Shown: positions 37,723-46,642 of the stretch, piece after piece
Layout: the number at the start of each line of letters is the position of its first letter
How positions within the stretch are numbered: the stretch's first letter is position 1
Assembly (NCBI RefSeq): GCF_014595955.1
Contig: NZ_JABVCF010000009.1
Coordinates: 1 to 64,000, forward strand
Source of the DNA: Pseudaminobacter soli (ex Zhang et al. 2022)
GTDB taxonomy: Bacteria; Pseudomonadota; Alphaproteobacteria; Rhizobiales; Rhizobiaceae
Length of the DNA: 64,000 nt
Reading direction: 5' to 3'
Position numbers and translations under genes: made by a program
Notes under the pieces: model-generated
What the model was told of the DNA's origin: nothing
The model's input: the letters and a program-made list of their open reading frames with translations, nothing else
Database searches by the model: none

Positions 37723-38937
37723 ATGCGAGACGCGAAACGTCCCCTGTCCGTTCTACGAGCATTTCTCGATAGCGAAGCATCCGGCGGGCTTATCCTCATG
37801 GCTGCCGCGGCGCTTGCATTGATCGTGGCCAACTCGCCCCTGTCGGACACGTATTTCCAGTCTCTGCACGCCTATGTCGGTCCGCTCTCGGTCCAGCACT
37901 GGATCAACGATGCGCTCATGGCGGTGTTCTTCCTGCTCGTCGGCCTCGAGATCAAGCGGGAGATGATCGACGGGCAGTTGTCGAGTTGGAGCCGGCGCAT
38001 GCTGCCCGGCATCGCCGCGCTCGGCGGCATGATCGTGCCGGCGCTGATCTTCATCGCGTTCAACTGGGGCGACCCGGAGAAAATGCGCGGCTGGGCGATT
38101 CCATCCGCCACCGACATCGCCTTTGCCCTAGGCGTACTGTCGCTGCTCGGCTCGCGTGTCCCGACCTCGCTGAAGGTTTTTCTCGCTGCGCTTGCGATCA
38201 TCGATGACCTTGGCGCCGTCGTCATCATCGCGATCTTCTACACGGGCGACCTGTCCATGTTCGATCTTGGCGCCGCGGCAATCGTCTTGGCCGCGCTCGT
38301 CTCCATGAACAAGTTCGGGGTGCTGCGGATCTGGCCATATCTGCTGCTCGGTGCCGTGCTCTGGTTCTTCGTCCTCCGCTCCGGCGTCCACGCCACGATC
38401 GCGGGCGTTCTGCTTGCCCTGACCATCCCGCTAAGCCCTTCGCGCGGCCGGCCGGACGACTTGGCCGGTTCTCCGTTGCATAGGCTGGAGCATGGTCTGC
38501 ATGGTTGGGTTGCCTTCGGCATCATCCCGATCTTCGGTTTTGCGAACGCCGGCGTCTCCTTCAAAGGACTCACCCTGGCGGCCCTGTTCGACCCGCTCAC
38601 GCTCGGCGTGGCGCTCGGCCTGCTGGCCGGCAAGCTGGTGGGCGTCTTCGGCACTTCCTACGCCGTCATACGCACCGGCCTTGCCGACGTACCGATGGGC
38701 GCAGGCATGTTGCAAATGGTGGGCGTATCGCTCCTTTGCGGCATCGGTTTCACCATGAGCCTGTTCATCGGGCTGCTCGCCTTCGCCAACGACGCCCTCC
38801 TCCAGGAGGAGGTGAAGATCGGCATCCTCCTCGGCTCGACGCTCGCCGGCTTGGCTGGGTGGACGCTGCTGCGCTTTGCGCCGCGACAGATACCGGCGCC
38901 AAAGGCCGCCCGTCTGTCGCAGACCGCGGGACGGTGA
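37723..38937 (+). CDS. nhaA: Na+/H+ antiporter NhaA
   Basis: A 404-residue, twelve-helix inner-membrane antiporter that expels Na+ or Li+ in exchange for H+. The ion-binding double Asp is in [17 protein letters not shown], and [13 protein letters not shown] forms the unwound helix 4. FGFANAGV and [10 protein letters not shown] are further family signatures. ATG at 37723 follows a TTG codon in frame; the ribosome site is weak (ACGGTG), which would suit control through the structured leader. Confidence 0.95.
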   Translation: MRDAKRPLSVLRAFLDSEASGGLILMAAAALALIVANSPLSDTYFQSLHAYVGPLSVQHWINDALMAVFFLLVGLEIKREMIDGQLSSWSRRMLPGIAALGGMIVPALIFIAFNWGDPEKMRGWAIPSATDIAFALGVLSLLGSRVPTSLKVFLAALAIIDDLGAVVIIAIFYTGDLSMFDLGAAAIVLAALVSMNKFGVLRIWPYLLLGAVLWFFVLRSGVHATIAGVLLALTIPLSPSRGRPDDLAGSPLHRLEHGLHGWVAFGIIPIFGFANAGVSFKGLTLAALFDPLTLGVALGLLAGKLVGVFGTSYAVIRTGLADVPMGAGMLQMVGVSLLCGIGFTMSLFIGLLAFANDALLQEEVKIGILLGSTLAGLAGWTLLRFAPRQIPAPKAARLSQTAGR

Positions 38938-39096
38938 GCGACCGCGGTCCGGAGAGGACAGGCCGCTCCGCGAACCATTAAGCCGATGAGTTAATCTGCA
39001 CGTCTGCAGAAACGCCGCGGATGGCATTACCGAACGCGCGCATCCGGGATAGAATGCGGCCATGGCGCCTCATTGGCGCAACAAGGGCCGCTCCGT

Positions 39097-40179
39097 ATGG
39101 ACGGAAACCTGCTGGCACGCCGCAGTCTCCCGACGCTGATCATTCTCATTGCGACAGCATTGGGCCTGTATCTCTGCTACGCGCTTGCGCTTCCCTTTCT
39201 CGAGCCGATCACCTGGAGCATTGTCCTCATGGTGATCCTGTGGCGCACGCAGACTTGGTTCGAGGCGCGCCTGGGGCGGAACCTGTCGGCGGCGGTCACG
39301 CTGCTCGTCGGCGCGATAGTGATCGTCGTGCCGATCGTGTTCATCCTTCACCTGGTCTTCACCGAGGCGGCCAGCGGCGCTGGCTATGTAGCCAGCAGCC
39401 TCCGCAGCGCCGAATGGCGCAGTGCGCTCGAGGACTATCCCCGGGTCTCTGCCGGGCTGGCATGGGTGGAGCGGAGCCTCGATCCCGCCGGGCTGGTCGG
39501 CAGCGTCGCGAGTTGGCTGACGGCGAACGGCACACGCTTCGTCATAGGCTCGTTCAACCAGGTGCTGATGCTGCTGCTCACCTTCTATTTCCTCTTCTAC
39601 CTGCTACGGGATCGCGCGGCGGTCATCAAATTCTGCCTGGACTATTCGCCGCTGACCGAGACTGAGACGCGCGAGATCGGTCGACGCTTTGTGGACACGG
39701 TCCATGCGACGATCTTCGGCAATCTGATCCTGGCGGTGATGAAGGGCGTGCTCGGCGGTCTCGTCTTTTGGTGGCTCGGTCTTTCTCCGCCGATCCTGTG
39801 GGGCGCGGTGATGGGCGTCGTTTCGATCGTCCCGGTCATTGGCGCCTTCATCGTCTGGATACCGGCGGCACTCTTTCTCGCACTTCAAGGGAACTGGCTC
39901 GGAGCCATCATTCTCATGATCGTGGGCAGTTTGATCGCCGGGGCCATAGACAATTTCCTCTATCCTGTACTGGTGGGCACCCGGATGGAGTTGCACGCCC
40001 TACCCACACTGGTAGGTGCAATCGGCGGCCTCTTCGTATTCGGGGCATCAGGTCTGGTCCTCGGCCCGGCTATCATCGCGGTCACTCTGACCCTGATCGG
40101 AATGCTCAAGCGACGCTTCGGCACGGCTTCGGCGAGGATCCGGAACGCCGAAAAAGCGGCCGGCGGTCAGTCGGTTTGA
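39097..40179 (+). CDS. AI-2E family transporter
   Basis: A 360-residue membrane protein with about eight helices. The central soluble part contains EIGRRFVDTVHATIFGNLILAV, and the C-terminal half has SIVPVIGAFIVWIPAA, typical of the AI-2E (YdiK/PerM-like) exporter family. Members export quorum-sensing signals, act as Na+ antiporters or have no known role. The ATG at 39097 has AAGGG 9 bases upstream; TTG at 39073 is also open. Its proximity to nhaA makes an ion-transport role worth considering. Its end overlaps a small minus-strand ORF. Confidence 0.88.
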   Translation: MDGNLLARRSLPTLIILIATALGLYLCYALALPFLEPITWSIVLMVILWRTQTWFEARLGRNLSAAVTLLVGAIVIVVPIVFILHLVFTEAASGAGYVASSLRSAEWRSALEDYPRVSAGLAWVERSLDPAGLVGSVASWLTANGTRFVIGSFNQVLMLLLTFYFLFYLLRDRAAVIKFCLDYSPLTETETREIGRRFVDTVHATIFGNLILAVMKGVLGGLVFWWLGLSPPILWGAVMGVVSIVPVIGAFIVWIPAALFLALQGNWLGAIILMIVGSLIAGAIDNFLYPVLVGTRMELHALPTLVGAIGGLFVFGASGLVLGPAIIAVTLTLIGMLKRRFGTASARIRNAEKAAGGQSV

Positions 40180-40301
40180 AAGGGGTGCGGCGGCGGATCG
40201 CCCGGGCCGTTCTGAGTACGAATCAGGCTGGGAGCGATGGCCAGCGCAGCGATGAATATGACGGCCAGAGCGGTGGCGAGCAGGAGCATCCGGTTGCCCA
40301 T
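40167..40301 (-). CDS. Putative 44-residue single-helix membrane protein
   Basis: A short ORF with an ATG at 40301 preceded by GGAGAG (AAGGAGAGCCCAG before the start). The product has one hydrophobic helix (about residues 5-26) and a Pro-rich hydrophilic tail ending PPPHPFQTD. Its last 13 bases overlap the end of the AI-2E gene on the other strand. I do not recognise a family. The good ribosome site and clean single helix argue that it is real. Confidence 0.5.
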   Translation of the reverse strand: MGNRMLLLATALAVIFIAALAIAPSLIRTQNGPGDPPPHPFQTD

Positions 40302-40349
40302 CTGGGCTCTCCTTCATAAACCGAACCGAAGCCGCGGCGCGAATGTTCC

Positions 40350-40373
40350 GGGGGCCTGCCGGAGGGGGCCCCC
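40350..40373 (-). terminator. Hairpin directly after the metallophosphoesterase stop
   Basis: Perfect arms GGGGGCC (40350-40356) and GGCCCCC (40367-40373) abut the minus-strand stop codon at 40374. It probably ends or stabilises the phosphoesterase mRNA; no T-run is present. Confidence 0.4.
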
Positions 40374-40907
40374 TCACCCCTCTTGCGAACCTGTCGCCTC
40401 CAGCATCCCACTTCGGCGTGAGCGGGTGATGAACAGCGAAGCTGCCGCTATCGGCCGATAGCCCTGGGCATCGACCCCGACGTCGCGCTGGCGCGGCAGC
40501 GGTTTCAGCCGGCCATGGGAGTGCCCGTGAAGGTTGAAGGCGCCCTTGGCCATCCTGTTCCAGGTGCGGAAGGGATAATGGCAAAGCACCAGAAACCGCC
40601 CCTCGACCTCCAGTTCGGCATAGTGCTGCACGCTTGCCCAATGGCGGGATGTGACGGTCGCCTGTCCGTCATTGTTGCCTATGATCAACTGTTTTCGGCC
40701 GTTGAGCCGAGCCAGGAGCCCGTCGATCGCCTCGGCAGTCCCACGCGCGAAGTCGCCGAGATGCCAGACCTCGTCTTCTGGTCCGACCGTCGCGTTCCAG
40801 TTCGCGATCAGACCTTCGTCATGCTCCTCAAGCGAGCCGTACGGACGACGATCGATGCCTAGCACTCGGCGATCGGAGAAATGTGTGTCACTGGTGAAGA
40901 ACAGCAT
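40374..40907 (-). CDS. Calcineurin-like metallophosphoesterase
   Basis: A 177-residue phosphoesterase with the full metal-ligand set: TSDTHFSD, HLGDFARG, GNND, CHYPF and HGHSHG. The compact size resembles small YfcE/MJ0936-like phosphodiesterases. The substrate is unknown. The ATG at 40907 has GAGAGGA upstream and starts the conserved MLFFTSDTHF; the longer frame is not conserved. Divergent from selO with a 93-base shared promoter region. Confidence 0.9.
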   Translation of the reverse strand: MLFFTSDTHFSDRRVLGIDRRPYGSLEEHDEGLIANWNATVGPEDEVWHLGDFARGTAEAIDGLLARLNGRKQLIIGNNDGQATVTSRHWASVQHYAELEVEGRFLVLCHYPFRTWNRMAKGAFNLHGHSHGRLKPLPRQRDVGVDAQGYRPIAAASLFITRSRRSGMLEATGSQEG

Positions 40908-41000
40908 CGGTCCTCTCGCAGGATTGGCTTTGAGAACAAATATGCTTGCAAGGCCGTTATCCCGCATGGGTTCCGTCAGCAGCCGGAGTTGCCAGTGTCA

Positions 41001-42518
41001 ATGACCTCACCGATCCCGATCGACGCGCGCGAAAATGGCCGCCCAACGCCGCCGCCATTCGAAAACACCTATGCGGCGCTGCCGGACCGCTTCTTCTCCC
41101 GGCCGGACCCGAACCCCGTCTCATCGCCCTGGCTCATCCGGCTCAATCGGCAGCTTGCCGATGAACTCGGCCTGGATCCCGAATTTCTGGAGAGCCCGGA
41201 AGGCGTTGCCATGCTGGCCGGCAACCGCTTCCCGGACAATACGCAGCCGATCGCGCAAGCCTATGCCGGCCACCAGTTCGGCAACCTCGTGCCGCAACTG
41301 GGCGACGGGCGCGCCCTGCTCATCGGCGAGGTGATCGACAGGAGCGGCAGGCGGCGGGACATCCAGTTGAAGGGCTCCGGCCCCACCCGATTCTCCCGCG
41401 GCGGCGACGGCCGTGCGGCAGTCGGCCCGGTGCTGCGCGAATATATCGTCAGCGAGGCCATGGCCGCCATGGGCATTCCCACCACCCGCAGCCTGGCCGC
41501 GGTTCTCACCGGCGACCCGGTGTTCCGGGAGAGGCGCCTGCCGGGCGCGGTGCTGACGCGGGTTGCGGCGAGCCATATCCGCATCGGAACATTCCAGTAT
41601 TTCGCCATTCGCGGCGACACCGACGGTGTGAAGATGCTCGCCGACTACGCGATCGACCGGCATTATCCCTCCGTTCGCGAGCAGGCCAACCCCTATATCA
41701 GCCTGCTGCGCTCGGTCATTCAGGCGCAGGCCGAACTGATTGCCCGCTGGATGCTCATCGGCTTCATCCACGGTGTGATGAACACCGACAACATGTCGAT
41801 CTCGGGCGAGACCATCGACTACGGACCTTGCGCCTTCATGGACGCCTATCACCCGGCCACGGTGTTCAGTTCGATCGATCAGTTCGGGCGATATGGATAC
41901 GCGAACCAGCCGCGCATCGCCGTCTGGAACCTGGCGCGGCTTGCCGAGACGCTGTTGCCGCTGTTCAGCGAGAAGGAAGACGAGGCCATCGCCCAGGCCG
42001 AAGAGGCGCTAAGGCAGTTCCAGTCCTGGTATGAGGCGGCCCTTCATGCCGGCTTGAGTCGAAAGCTTGCGCTATTCCGCGAAGAGGAAGGCGATCTCGG
42101 ACTGATCAGCGATCTCCTTGAGACCATGTCCCGGAACGAGGCGGATTTTACCCTCACCTTCAGACGTCTTGCCGACGATCTCGACGCGCCAGAGGGCTAT
42201 GGCGCTACACGAACTTTGTTCCGCGACCCGGCGGCGTTCGACGCCTGGGCAGTCCGCTGGCACGAGCGGCTCTCCCGAGAGCCCGAGTATGATGCGGATC
42301 GGCGACAGGCGATGAATGCCGTCAATCCAAAATACATTCCGCGCAACCACAGGATCGAGGCGGTGATCAACGCGGCTGTCGACTCGGCCGACTTCGCGCC
42401 GTTCGAGGAACTGCTGACCGTGGTCACAAAACCCTTCGACGAACAGCCGGAAATGTCGCGTTACGCCGATCCGCCGCTGGAGTCGGAGCGCGTGCTACAA
42501 ACTTTTTGCGGGACTTAG
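41001..42518 (+). CDS. selO: SelO-family protein adenylyltransferase (YdiU)
   Basis: A 505-residue pseudokinase-fold enzyme that transfers AMP to Ser, Thr or Tyr of target proteins in oxidative stress. Signatures: AYAGHQFGNLVPQLGDGRA, QLKGSGPTRFSRGGDGRA, GPVLREYIVSEAM, and the nucleotide/metal site HGVMNTDNMSISGETIDYGPCAF with its Asn and Asp. The C-terminus ends TFCGT, so the selenocysteine of eukaryotic SelO is absent, as usual in bacteria. ATG at 41001 begins MTSPIPIDAREN. It ends 17 bases from the convergent isomerase gene. Confidence 0.95.
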   Translation: MTSPIPIDARENGRPTPPPFENTYAALPDRFFSRPDPNPVSSPWLIRLNRQLADELGLDPEFLESPEGVAMLAGNRFPDNTQPIAQAYAGHQFGNLVPQLGDGRALLIGEVIDRSGRRRDIQLKGSGPTRFSRGGDGRAAVGPVLREYIVSEAMAAMGIPTTRSLAAVLTGDPVFRERRLPGAVLTRVAASHIRIGTFQYFAIRGDTDGVKMLADYAIDRHYPSVREQANPYISLLRSVIQAQAELIARWMLIGFIHGVMNTDNMSISGETIDYGPCAFMDAYHPATVFSSIDQFGRYGYANQPRIAVWNLARLAETLLPLFSEKEDEAIAQAEEALRQFQSWYEAALHAGLSRKLALFREEEGDLGLISDLLETMSRNEADFTLTFRRLADDLDAPEGYGATRTLFRDPAAFDAWAVRWHERLSREPEYDADRRQAMNAVNPKYIPRNHRIEAVINAAVDSADFAPFEELLTVVTKPFDEQPEMSRYADPPLESERVLQTFCGT

Positions 42519-42535
42519 CCGAGCGCTCCCAGAGC

Positions 42536-43228
42536 TCAGCGGGACGCCCCTGGAATCCACTTGTCGTAGTCGGAGACCAGAAGGTGGGCCGGCGGTTCGT
42601 CTTCCTCGATGGTCGAGAAGCGGCCGATCGGCTCAGCGAAGATGTTGTCGGTGAGATCGTCGTTCACGGTGGACACTTCGCCGATCAGCACGTCCGCACC
42701 CTCTCCCCAGAACGCGTGCCAGACCCCCGGCAGCAGCGTGACGCTCTCACCCGGATCGAGCTTCAGGAGCCCGCCAGCCGGAAGCTTGCGGATCACGCCG
42801 TCGGTCGGCACCACGACCTCGGCCTCACGGTCGATGCCGCCGTCCGGCGCCGGCATGAACAGTTCGATGACCAGCTTGCCGCCGCCGCGATTGATGATGT
42901 CCTCCGCCTTCACGTTGTGGCGGTGCATCGGCGAAAGCTGGTCCTTGCGCGAGATCATGATCTTCTCGGCGTAGAGCATGCCCTTGCCGCGGGCGAGGTC
43001 CTCGTTGCGGCCGTTCCGGACCGTAAAGAGGAACAGGCCAAGCTCATCGAACTTGCCCTGGCCGTAGTCGGTGATGTCCCAGCCAAGCCGCGCGCCGACA
43101 ATGCCTTCCGGTTTGCGCGCCTTCAACTCCTGCGGAGTCCAGTAGGCGAAGGGCGGCATGATGTATCCGAAGGACCGGATGAAGGCGTCGGCCTCCCGGA
43201 TGATCTCGTTGATACGCGAGCGCTTCAT
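42536..43228 (-). CDS. D-lyxose isomerase-type cupin
   Basis: A 230-residue cupin with metal ligands in SPMHRHNVKAED and PGVWHAFW and the family start READAFIRSFGYIMPPFAYW. Family members interconvert D-lyxose and D-xylulose, some also D-mannose and D-fructose, using Mn2+. The ATG at 43228 has GGGAGACAGGAC directly upstream. No sugar genes adjoin it here, though D-xylulose and D-fructose are both products expected from the polyol locus about 20 kb away. Confidence 0.88.
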   Translation of the reverse strand: MKRSRINEIIREADAFIRSFGYIMPPFAYWTPQELKARKPEGIVGARLGWDITDYGQGKFDELGLFLFTVRNGRNEDLARGKGMLYAEKIMISRKDQLSPMHRHNVKAEDIINRGGGKLVIELFMPAPDGGIDREAEVVVPTDGVIRKLPAGGLLKLDPGESVTLLPGVWHAFWGEGADVLIGEVSTVNDDLTDNIFAEPIGRFSTIEEDEPPAHLLVSDYDKWIPGASR

Positions 43229-43620
43229 GTCCTGTCTCCCGTGATGAGCTTGACCGGATCAAATGCCCCCGTTCGGGTCAGCCCGCAAGTGCCGCAGATG
43301 CCAACAACTGTCCAGGTTTGGCACAGGTGTCAGACCTGACCCCGGCGTTTGGTAAATTTTTCGTTTCAATGTTTGAAGTGGGATTCGCGAGCGGTTAGAT
43401 TAGACGCGAATCAGTCGATTGCAGGACGAATGTCACGCGGTCTACGGGGTCCGGCAGTAGCCTTCGGGGGGCTTAGCCAGCCAATTCGCGTTTGAGAGTT
43501 TTTCGTGCGTCTGTTCCTGGGCGTACGAGCGTTCTTCGTAAAGCATATGCATTTTCCTGTCCGTTCGCTGGTAGCTCCAGGGTCCGGGCAGTTGGACGGA
43601 TTCGGGCTGTCGTACGAGAC
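43229..43620. other. 392-base region upstream of visNR
   Basis: Non-coding by codon use. Features: GTCAG-AC-CTGAC (43329-43340), an A/T-rich tract at about 43350-43380, and a perfect 8-base dyad GATTCGCG/CGCGAATC (43382-43389, 43405-43412). A frame open from 43492 into visN has no conserved sequence. The visNR promoter must be here. Confidence 0.5.
43382..43412. promoter_or_regulatory. Perfect dyad upstream of visN
   Basis: Arms GATTCGCG and CGCGAATC separated by a 15-base A/T-richer spacer, about 210 bases before the visN ATG. It could be an operator for control of the motility master regulator or a leader stem-loop. Which one is unknown. Confidence 0.4.
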
Positions 43621-44331
43621 ATGGCGGGTAACGGCACACAGATCGGAGTTCCGGCGGGTGCAGGGCGACTGGGGTCGTCGGCCGACCTCACGGCATTCCT
43701 CATGGCGCTATGCGGCCAGGTCGGCGCGGACTATTACATGCTCGTCGCGGTCATCAACGACACCGAGCGCAGCGATCTCCGCATCATCGCCTCGAACTGG
43801 GTCTACGACGCGGTCCAGATTGCAGGTCCGCAGCTGATCGCCGCCCTGGTCAAGTCCGAGCACACGGTTCCGCCCGGGCGCCAGCCTCGCGCAATCATCA
43901 CCCACGACGCTCCGCCCCTGCCCGGAGTGCTCAGCGGCGAGGACGCCCGGCTGTTGGACGTGCTCGGCCACGGCGAAGTCTATCCGCTTCGCGTGCATGT
44001 CGGGCGCCAGAAGCTCTATGTCCTCTTCTCGACGGAGGTGCCGGGGCAGCTTGCGGCGGAAGACCTCATGCGCGCCCAGATGCGCTGCTGCTACGCCCTA
44101 TCCCTGATCCCTGACCTGATTGCAGAGACCGCGCAGCAGGACCCGCTCTCCGACCGCGAGCGCGAGTGCCTTTATTGGGTTTCCGAAGGCAAGACCACCG
44201 AGGACGTGGCCCTCATCCTTGGCGTCTCGGCCAACACCGTGAACGGATACGTCACCCACGCCATGCAGAAATTCGGCGCTCCCAACCGGGCCATGGCCGT
44301 GGCAACCGCGATCAGGAGCGGGATCATCTGA
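43621..44331 (+). CDS. visN: LuxR-type motility regulator VisN
   Basis: A 236-residue regulator: N-terminal ligand-binding-like domain (ADLTAFLMALCGQVGADYYM) and a C-terminal LuxR helix-turn-helix, LSDRERECLYWVSEGKTTEDVALIL then VSANTVNGYVTHAMQKF (two adjoining motifs). In rhizobia VisN and VisR act together as the global activator of flagellar, motility and chemotaxis genes, through Rem. The ATG at 43621 is preferred over upstream GTG/ATG because conserved sequence begins there. Its TGA overlaps the visR ATG by one base. Confidence 0.93.
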   Translation: MAGNGTQIGVPAGAGRLGSSADLTAFLMALCGQVGADYYMLVAVINDTERSDLRIIASNWVYDAVQIAGPQLIAALVKSEHTVPPGRQPRAIITHDAPPLPGVLSGEDARLLDVLGHGEVYPLRVHVGRQKLYVLFSTEVPGQLAAEDLMRAQMRCCYALSLIPDLIAETAQQDPLSDRERECLYWVSEGKTTEDVALILGVSANTVNGYVTHAMQKFGAPNRAMAVATAIRSGII

Positions 44332-45098
44332 TGCGAGGCCAAGCGGCAGCACTCAAGACAGCGCTTCCGGCGGAAGGCAGGGCGCCCGCATCCGCAGCCC
44401 AGCGGACCGACGAAGTCAAACCGAAGATCACCATCCCTGAGGCGGTACGTCGCTGCCGCTGCATGGCTGGCGATCTCAACGCCTCCGAGTTCAGTCTCTT
44501 CACCATGAGTGTGGCGCTTGAACGTACCAGGCCAGTGCCGTGGTTCGACAGCCAGCACCCCGGCGTATCCGAAGCGACCCGGCTGATCGCGGGACCCGAT
44601 GGCGAACACCTGCTGCACCATGCGCGGACATCCACCCTACCCTGCTGGTGGGACGATGTGCAGGGAAGTCTTTCACTCGAGATGCTGGCAAAGCCCGACA
44701 TGGGCCGACGCCTTGATGGTTTCGCGCTGGGCCTCTCGGGCATCGCCTTTCCCGTTTTCGGCGCAGCAGGACGCGGCGGCCTGGTCGTCTTCCTCGGCCG
44801 TGAGATCGCAATCGACGAGGAGCTCTGCCTCGACATCCACACCCGCTGCTTCGCGCTGTTCGAGTCGCTGTCGAAGCTCGGCACGAATGAGTTGGACAAG
44901 ATGCCGGTCGTATCGAAGCGCGAGCTCGAATGCCTGAAGCTGACGGCCAATGGCATGACCAGCGAGCAGATCGCTGCGGCCCTCAAGCTCTCGGTGCACA
45001 CCGCCAACCAGTACCTCACCAACTCCACTCAGAAGCTCAACGCGGCCAACCGCGTTCATGCGGTGGCCAAGGCGCTGAAGCTCGGGTTAATAGGCTGA
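44331..45098 (+). CDS. visR: LuxR-type motility regulator VisR
   Basis: A 255-residue partner of VisN with a C-terminal LuxR helix-turn-helix: VSKRELECLKLTANGMTSEQ followed by KLSVHTANQYLTNSTQKL. The start overlaps the visN stop (TGATG), so the two subunits are translationally coupled and probably made in equal amounts. The pair is thought to bind DNA as a heteromer. Its end overlaps the end of a convergent hypothetical gene by 12 bases. Confidence 0.93.
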   Translation: MRGQAAALKTALPAEGRAPASAAQRTDEVKPKITIPEAVRRCRCMAGDLNASEFSLFTMSVALERTRPVPWFDSQHPGVSEATRLIAGPDGEHLLHHARTSTLPCWWDDVQGSLSLEMLAKPDMGRRLDGFALGLSGIAFPVFGAAGRGGLVVFLGREIAIDEELCLDIHTRCFALFESLSKLGTNELDKMPVVSKRELECLKLTANGMTSEQIAAALKLSVHTANQYLTNSTQKLNAANRVHAVAKALKLGLIG

Positions 45099-45542
45099 GC
45101 TCAGCCCTGACAGATTGGTCGGTTGGGTCCTCTTGATCCGCGCATCCTCGATCGCGCTCATCAGGAATGCGGTGTTCTTCTCGGGATCAGGGTCGGGCGC
45201 ATCGAACGCCACATAGTTCACCTCTACCGAGGCCTCATCGGCCCTGAGCGTCAGGGTGAAATACACAGTGGCGCCACGGGGCCTGAGTTCGAGGTCGAGT
45301 TCGATGCTCGGCACTTCCGACCAGCCGACACGCGCCTGCCCGCCGTTTCCCAGCCGCACAGTGCGCGGCATGAAGTAGAGCTCCGCCGCCGAATCCACGA
45401 GGTCGGAGACGCACGCGAAGTGCTCCAGCCGTATGAAGGCGATGTAATCGGCGACCTCCACCATCCTCAGTTCCGCGACGATGTCGCGGATGGCATTGGC
45501 CACGATAACCTCACGGGACGACGCGTGCGACTGCCTGATCAT
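45087..45542 (-). CDS. Conserved-type hypothetical protein downstream of flhB
   Basis: A 151-residue soluble protein without a signal peptide or membrane helix. The N-terminus is helical with a possible amphipathic segment (VIVANAIRDIVAELRMVEVAD); the rest is beta-rich. Its ATG overlaps the flhB stop by 4 bases, so it is the last gene of the motA-fliM-fliN-fliG-flhB operon and should be made with the motor. I do not recognise a function; a role in motor assembly, export or regulation is inference from position. Confidence 0.7.
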   Translation of the reverse strand: MIRQSHASSREVIVANAIRDIVAELRMVEVADYIAFIRLEHFACVSDLVDSAAELYFMPRTVRLGNGGQARVGWSEVPSIELDLELRPRGATVYFTLTLRADEASVEVNYVAFDAPDPDPEKNTAFLMSAIEDARIKRTQPTNLSGLSSAY

Positions 45543-46621
45543 GGGTTCTTTTTCTTTTGAGGCTGCTTGCTGTACACGATACGGACTAGTTCTGCGACGG
45601 CTTGGTAGAATTCTTGCGGTATTACGCTATCAACCGAAACTTGCTTGTACATGGAGCGTGCAAGGGCGACGTCTTCGAATATTGGGATGTTGTGCTTTGC
45701 AGCGATCTCGCGGATGCGCAACGCGACGAGATCCTGGCCCTTTGCAAGAACCACCGGGGCCGAATTCTCTTCGCGCACGTAACGCAATGCGATCGAGTAG
45801 TGCGTCGGGTTGGCGATCACGAGCGTTGCACGTGGCACCGCCGTCATCATGCGCCGACGGGCCCTGTCGCGGGCGAGCGAGCGCAGCCGCGACTTGACGA
45901 TCGGATCGCCTTCCGACTGTTTCAGTTCGTCCTTGACCTCCTGGCGCGTCATGCGCAGGTCCTGCATCCAGTGGAAGCGCGACCAGACCAAGTCGACGGC
46001 GGCTATCCCGCCCATCACGAAGACCACGACTAGGAGAATGTCGATGGTCATCTCGCGGATCACCAGACCGAACGCGGCGGGCGCCGTGATCATGCCGCTA
46101 AGCAGTCTCGTGACCTCGTCGTTGAAAACCAGGAACAGAACCACCAGGACGAACACCAGCTTGCCCACGGACTTCGCGAACTCCACGAAGCCCTGGATGC
46201 CGAACAGGCGCTTCCAACCCGAACTCAGTGATATGCGCGAGAGCTGAGGGCGGATCCGCTCGCCGACGAACTGCGGCATGTTCTGGATCACTGAGGCAAG
46301 GATGCCGGCCCCCATCAGCAGCAGCACTAAGGCGACCAGCATCTTTCCGATCTCGATAAGGACGACCTGATAGAGAGTAGCGACGTCCGCTGCCGTATCT
46401 AGCGGCCAGTCCTCCGGCTTCTCGAGGAAGATCGACAGGAACATGCCCATCTCGCCCGCGCGCTCCCGGGCCATGAAGACGGCAAAAACGAGAATGGCGA
46501 TGAACGAGGTGAGGATCGGCGTTTCTTTCGAGACCGGCAGCTTGCCCTTCTCGATAGTGTCGCGGATCTTCTTCTCGGTCGCTTCTTCGGTTTTGCTTTC
46601 CTTGTCGACGGACTCGGCCAT
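45539..46621 (-). CDS. flhB: Flagellar export gate protein FlhB
   Basis: A 360-residue type III export component. The N-terminus KTEEATEKKIRDTIEKGKLP is typical, followed by four membrane helices and a cytoplasmic domain with the autocleavage site NPTH (in VIANPTHYSIALRY). Cleavage there switches export from rod/hook to filament substrates. It lies 21 bases after fliG and overlaps the hypothetical gene downstream. Confidence 0.96.
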   Translation of the reverse strand: MAESVDKESKTEEATEKKIRDTIEKGKLPVSKETPILTSFIAILVFAVFMARERAGEMGMFLSIFLEKPEDWPLDTAADVATLYQVVLIEIGKMLVALVLLLMGAGILASVIQNMPQFVGERIRPQLSRISLSSGWKRLFGIQGFVEFAKSVGKLVFVLVVLFLVFNDEVTRLLSGMITAPAAFGLVIREMTIDILLVVVFVMGGIAAVDLVWSRFHWMQDLRMTRQEVKDELKQSEGDPIVKSRLRSLARDRARRRMMTAVPRATLVIANPTHYSIALRYVREENSAPVVLAKGQDLVALRIREIAAKHNIPIFEDVALARSMYKQVSVDSVIPQEFYQAVAELVRIVYSKQPQKKKNP

Positions 46622-46642
46622 GACCGATCAATCAGTTCCGCC

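Noticed and set aside
42504-42518. Possible selenocysteine at the SelO C-terminus
   Set aside because: The last codons read FCGT with no in-frame TGA before the stop; this is the ordinary bacterial cysteine form.
43492-43620. N-terminal extension of visN
   Set aside because: The frame is open but Arg-rich without similarity to the VisN start; conserved sequence begins after the ATG at 43621.
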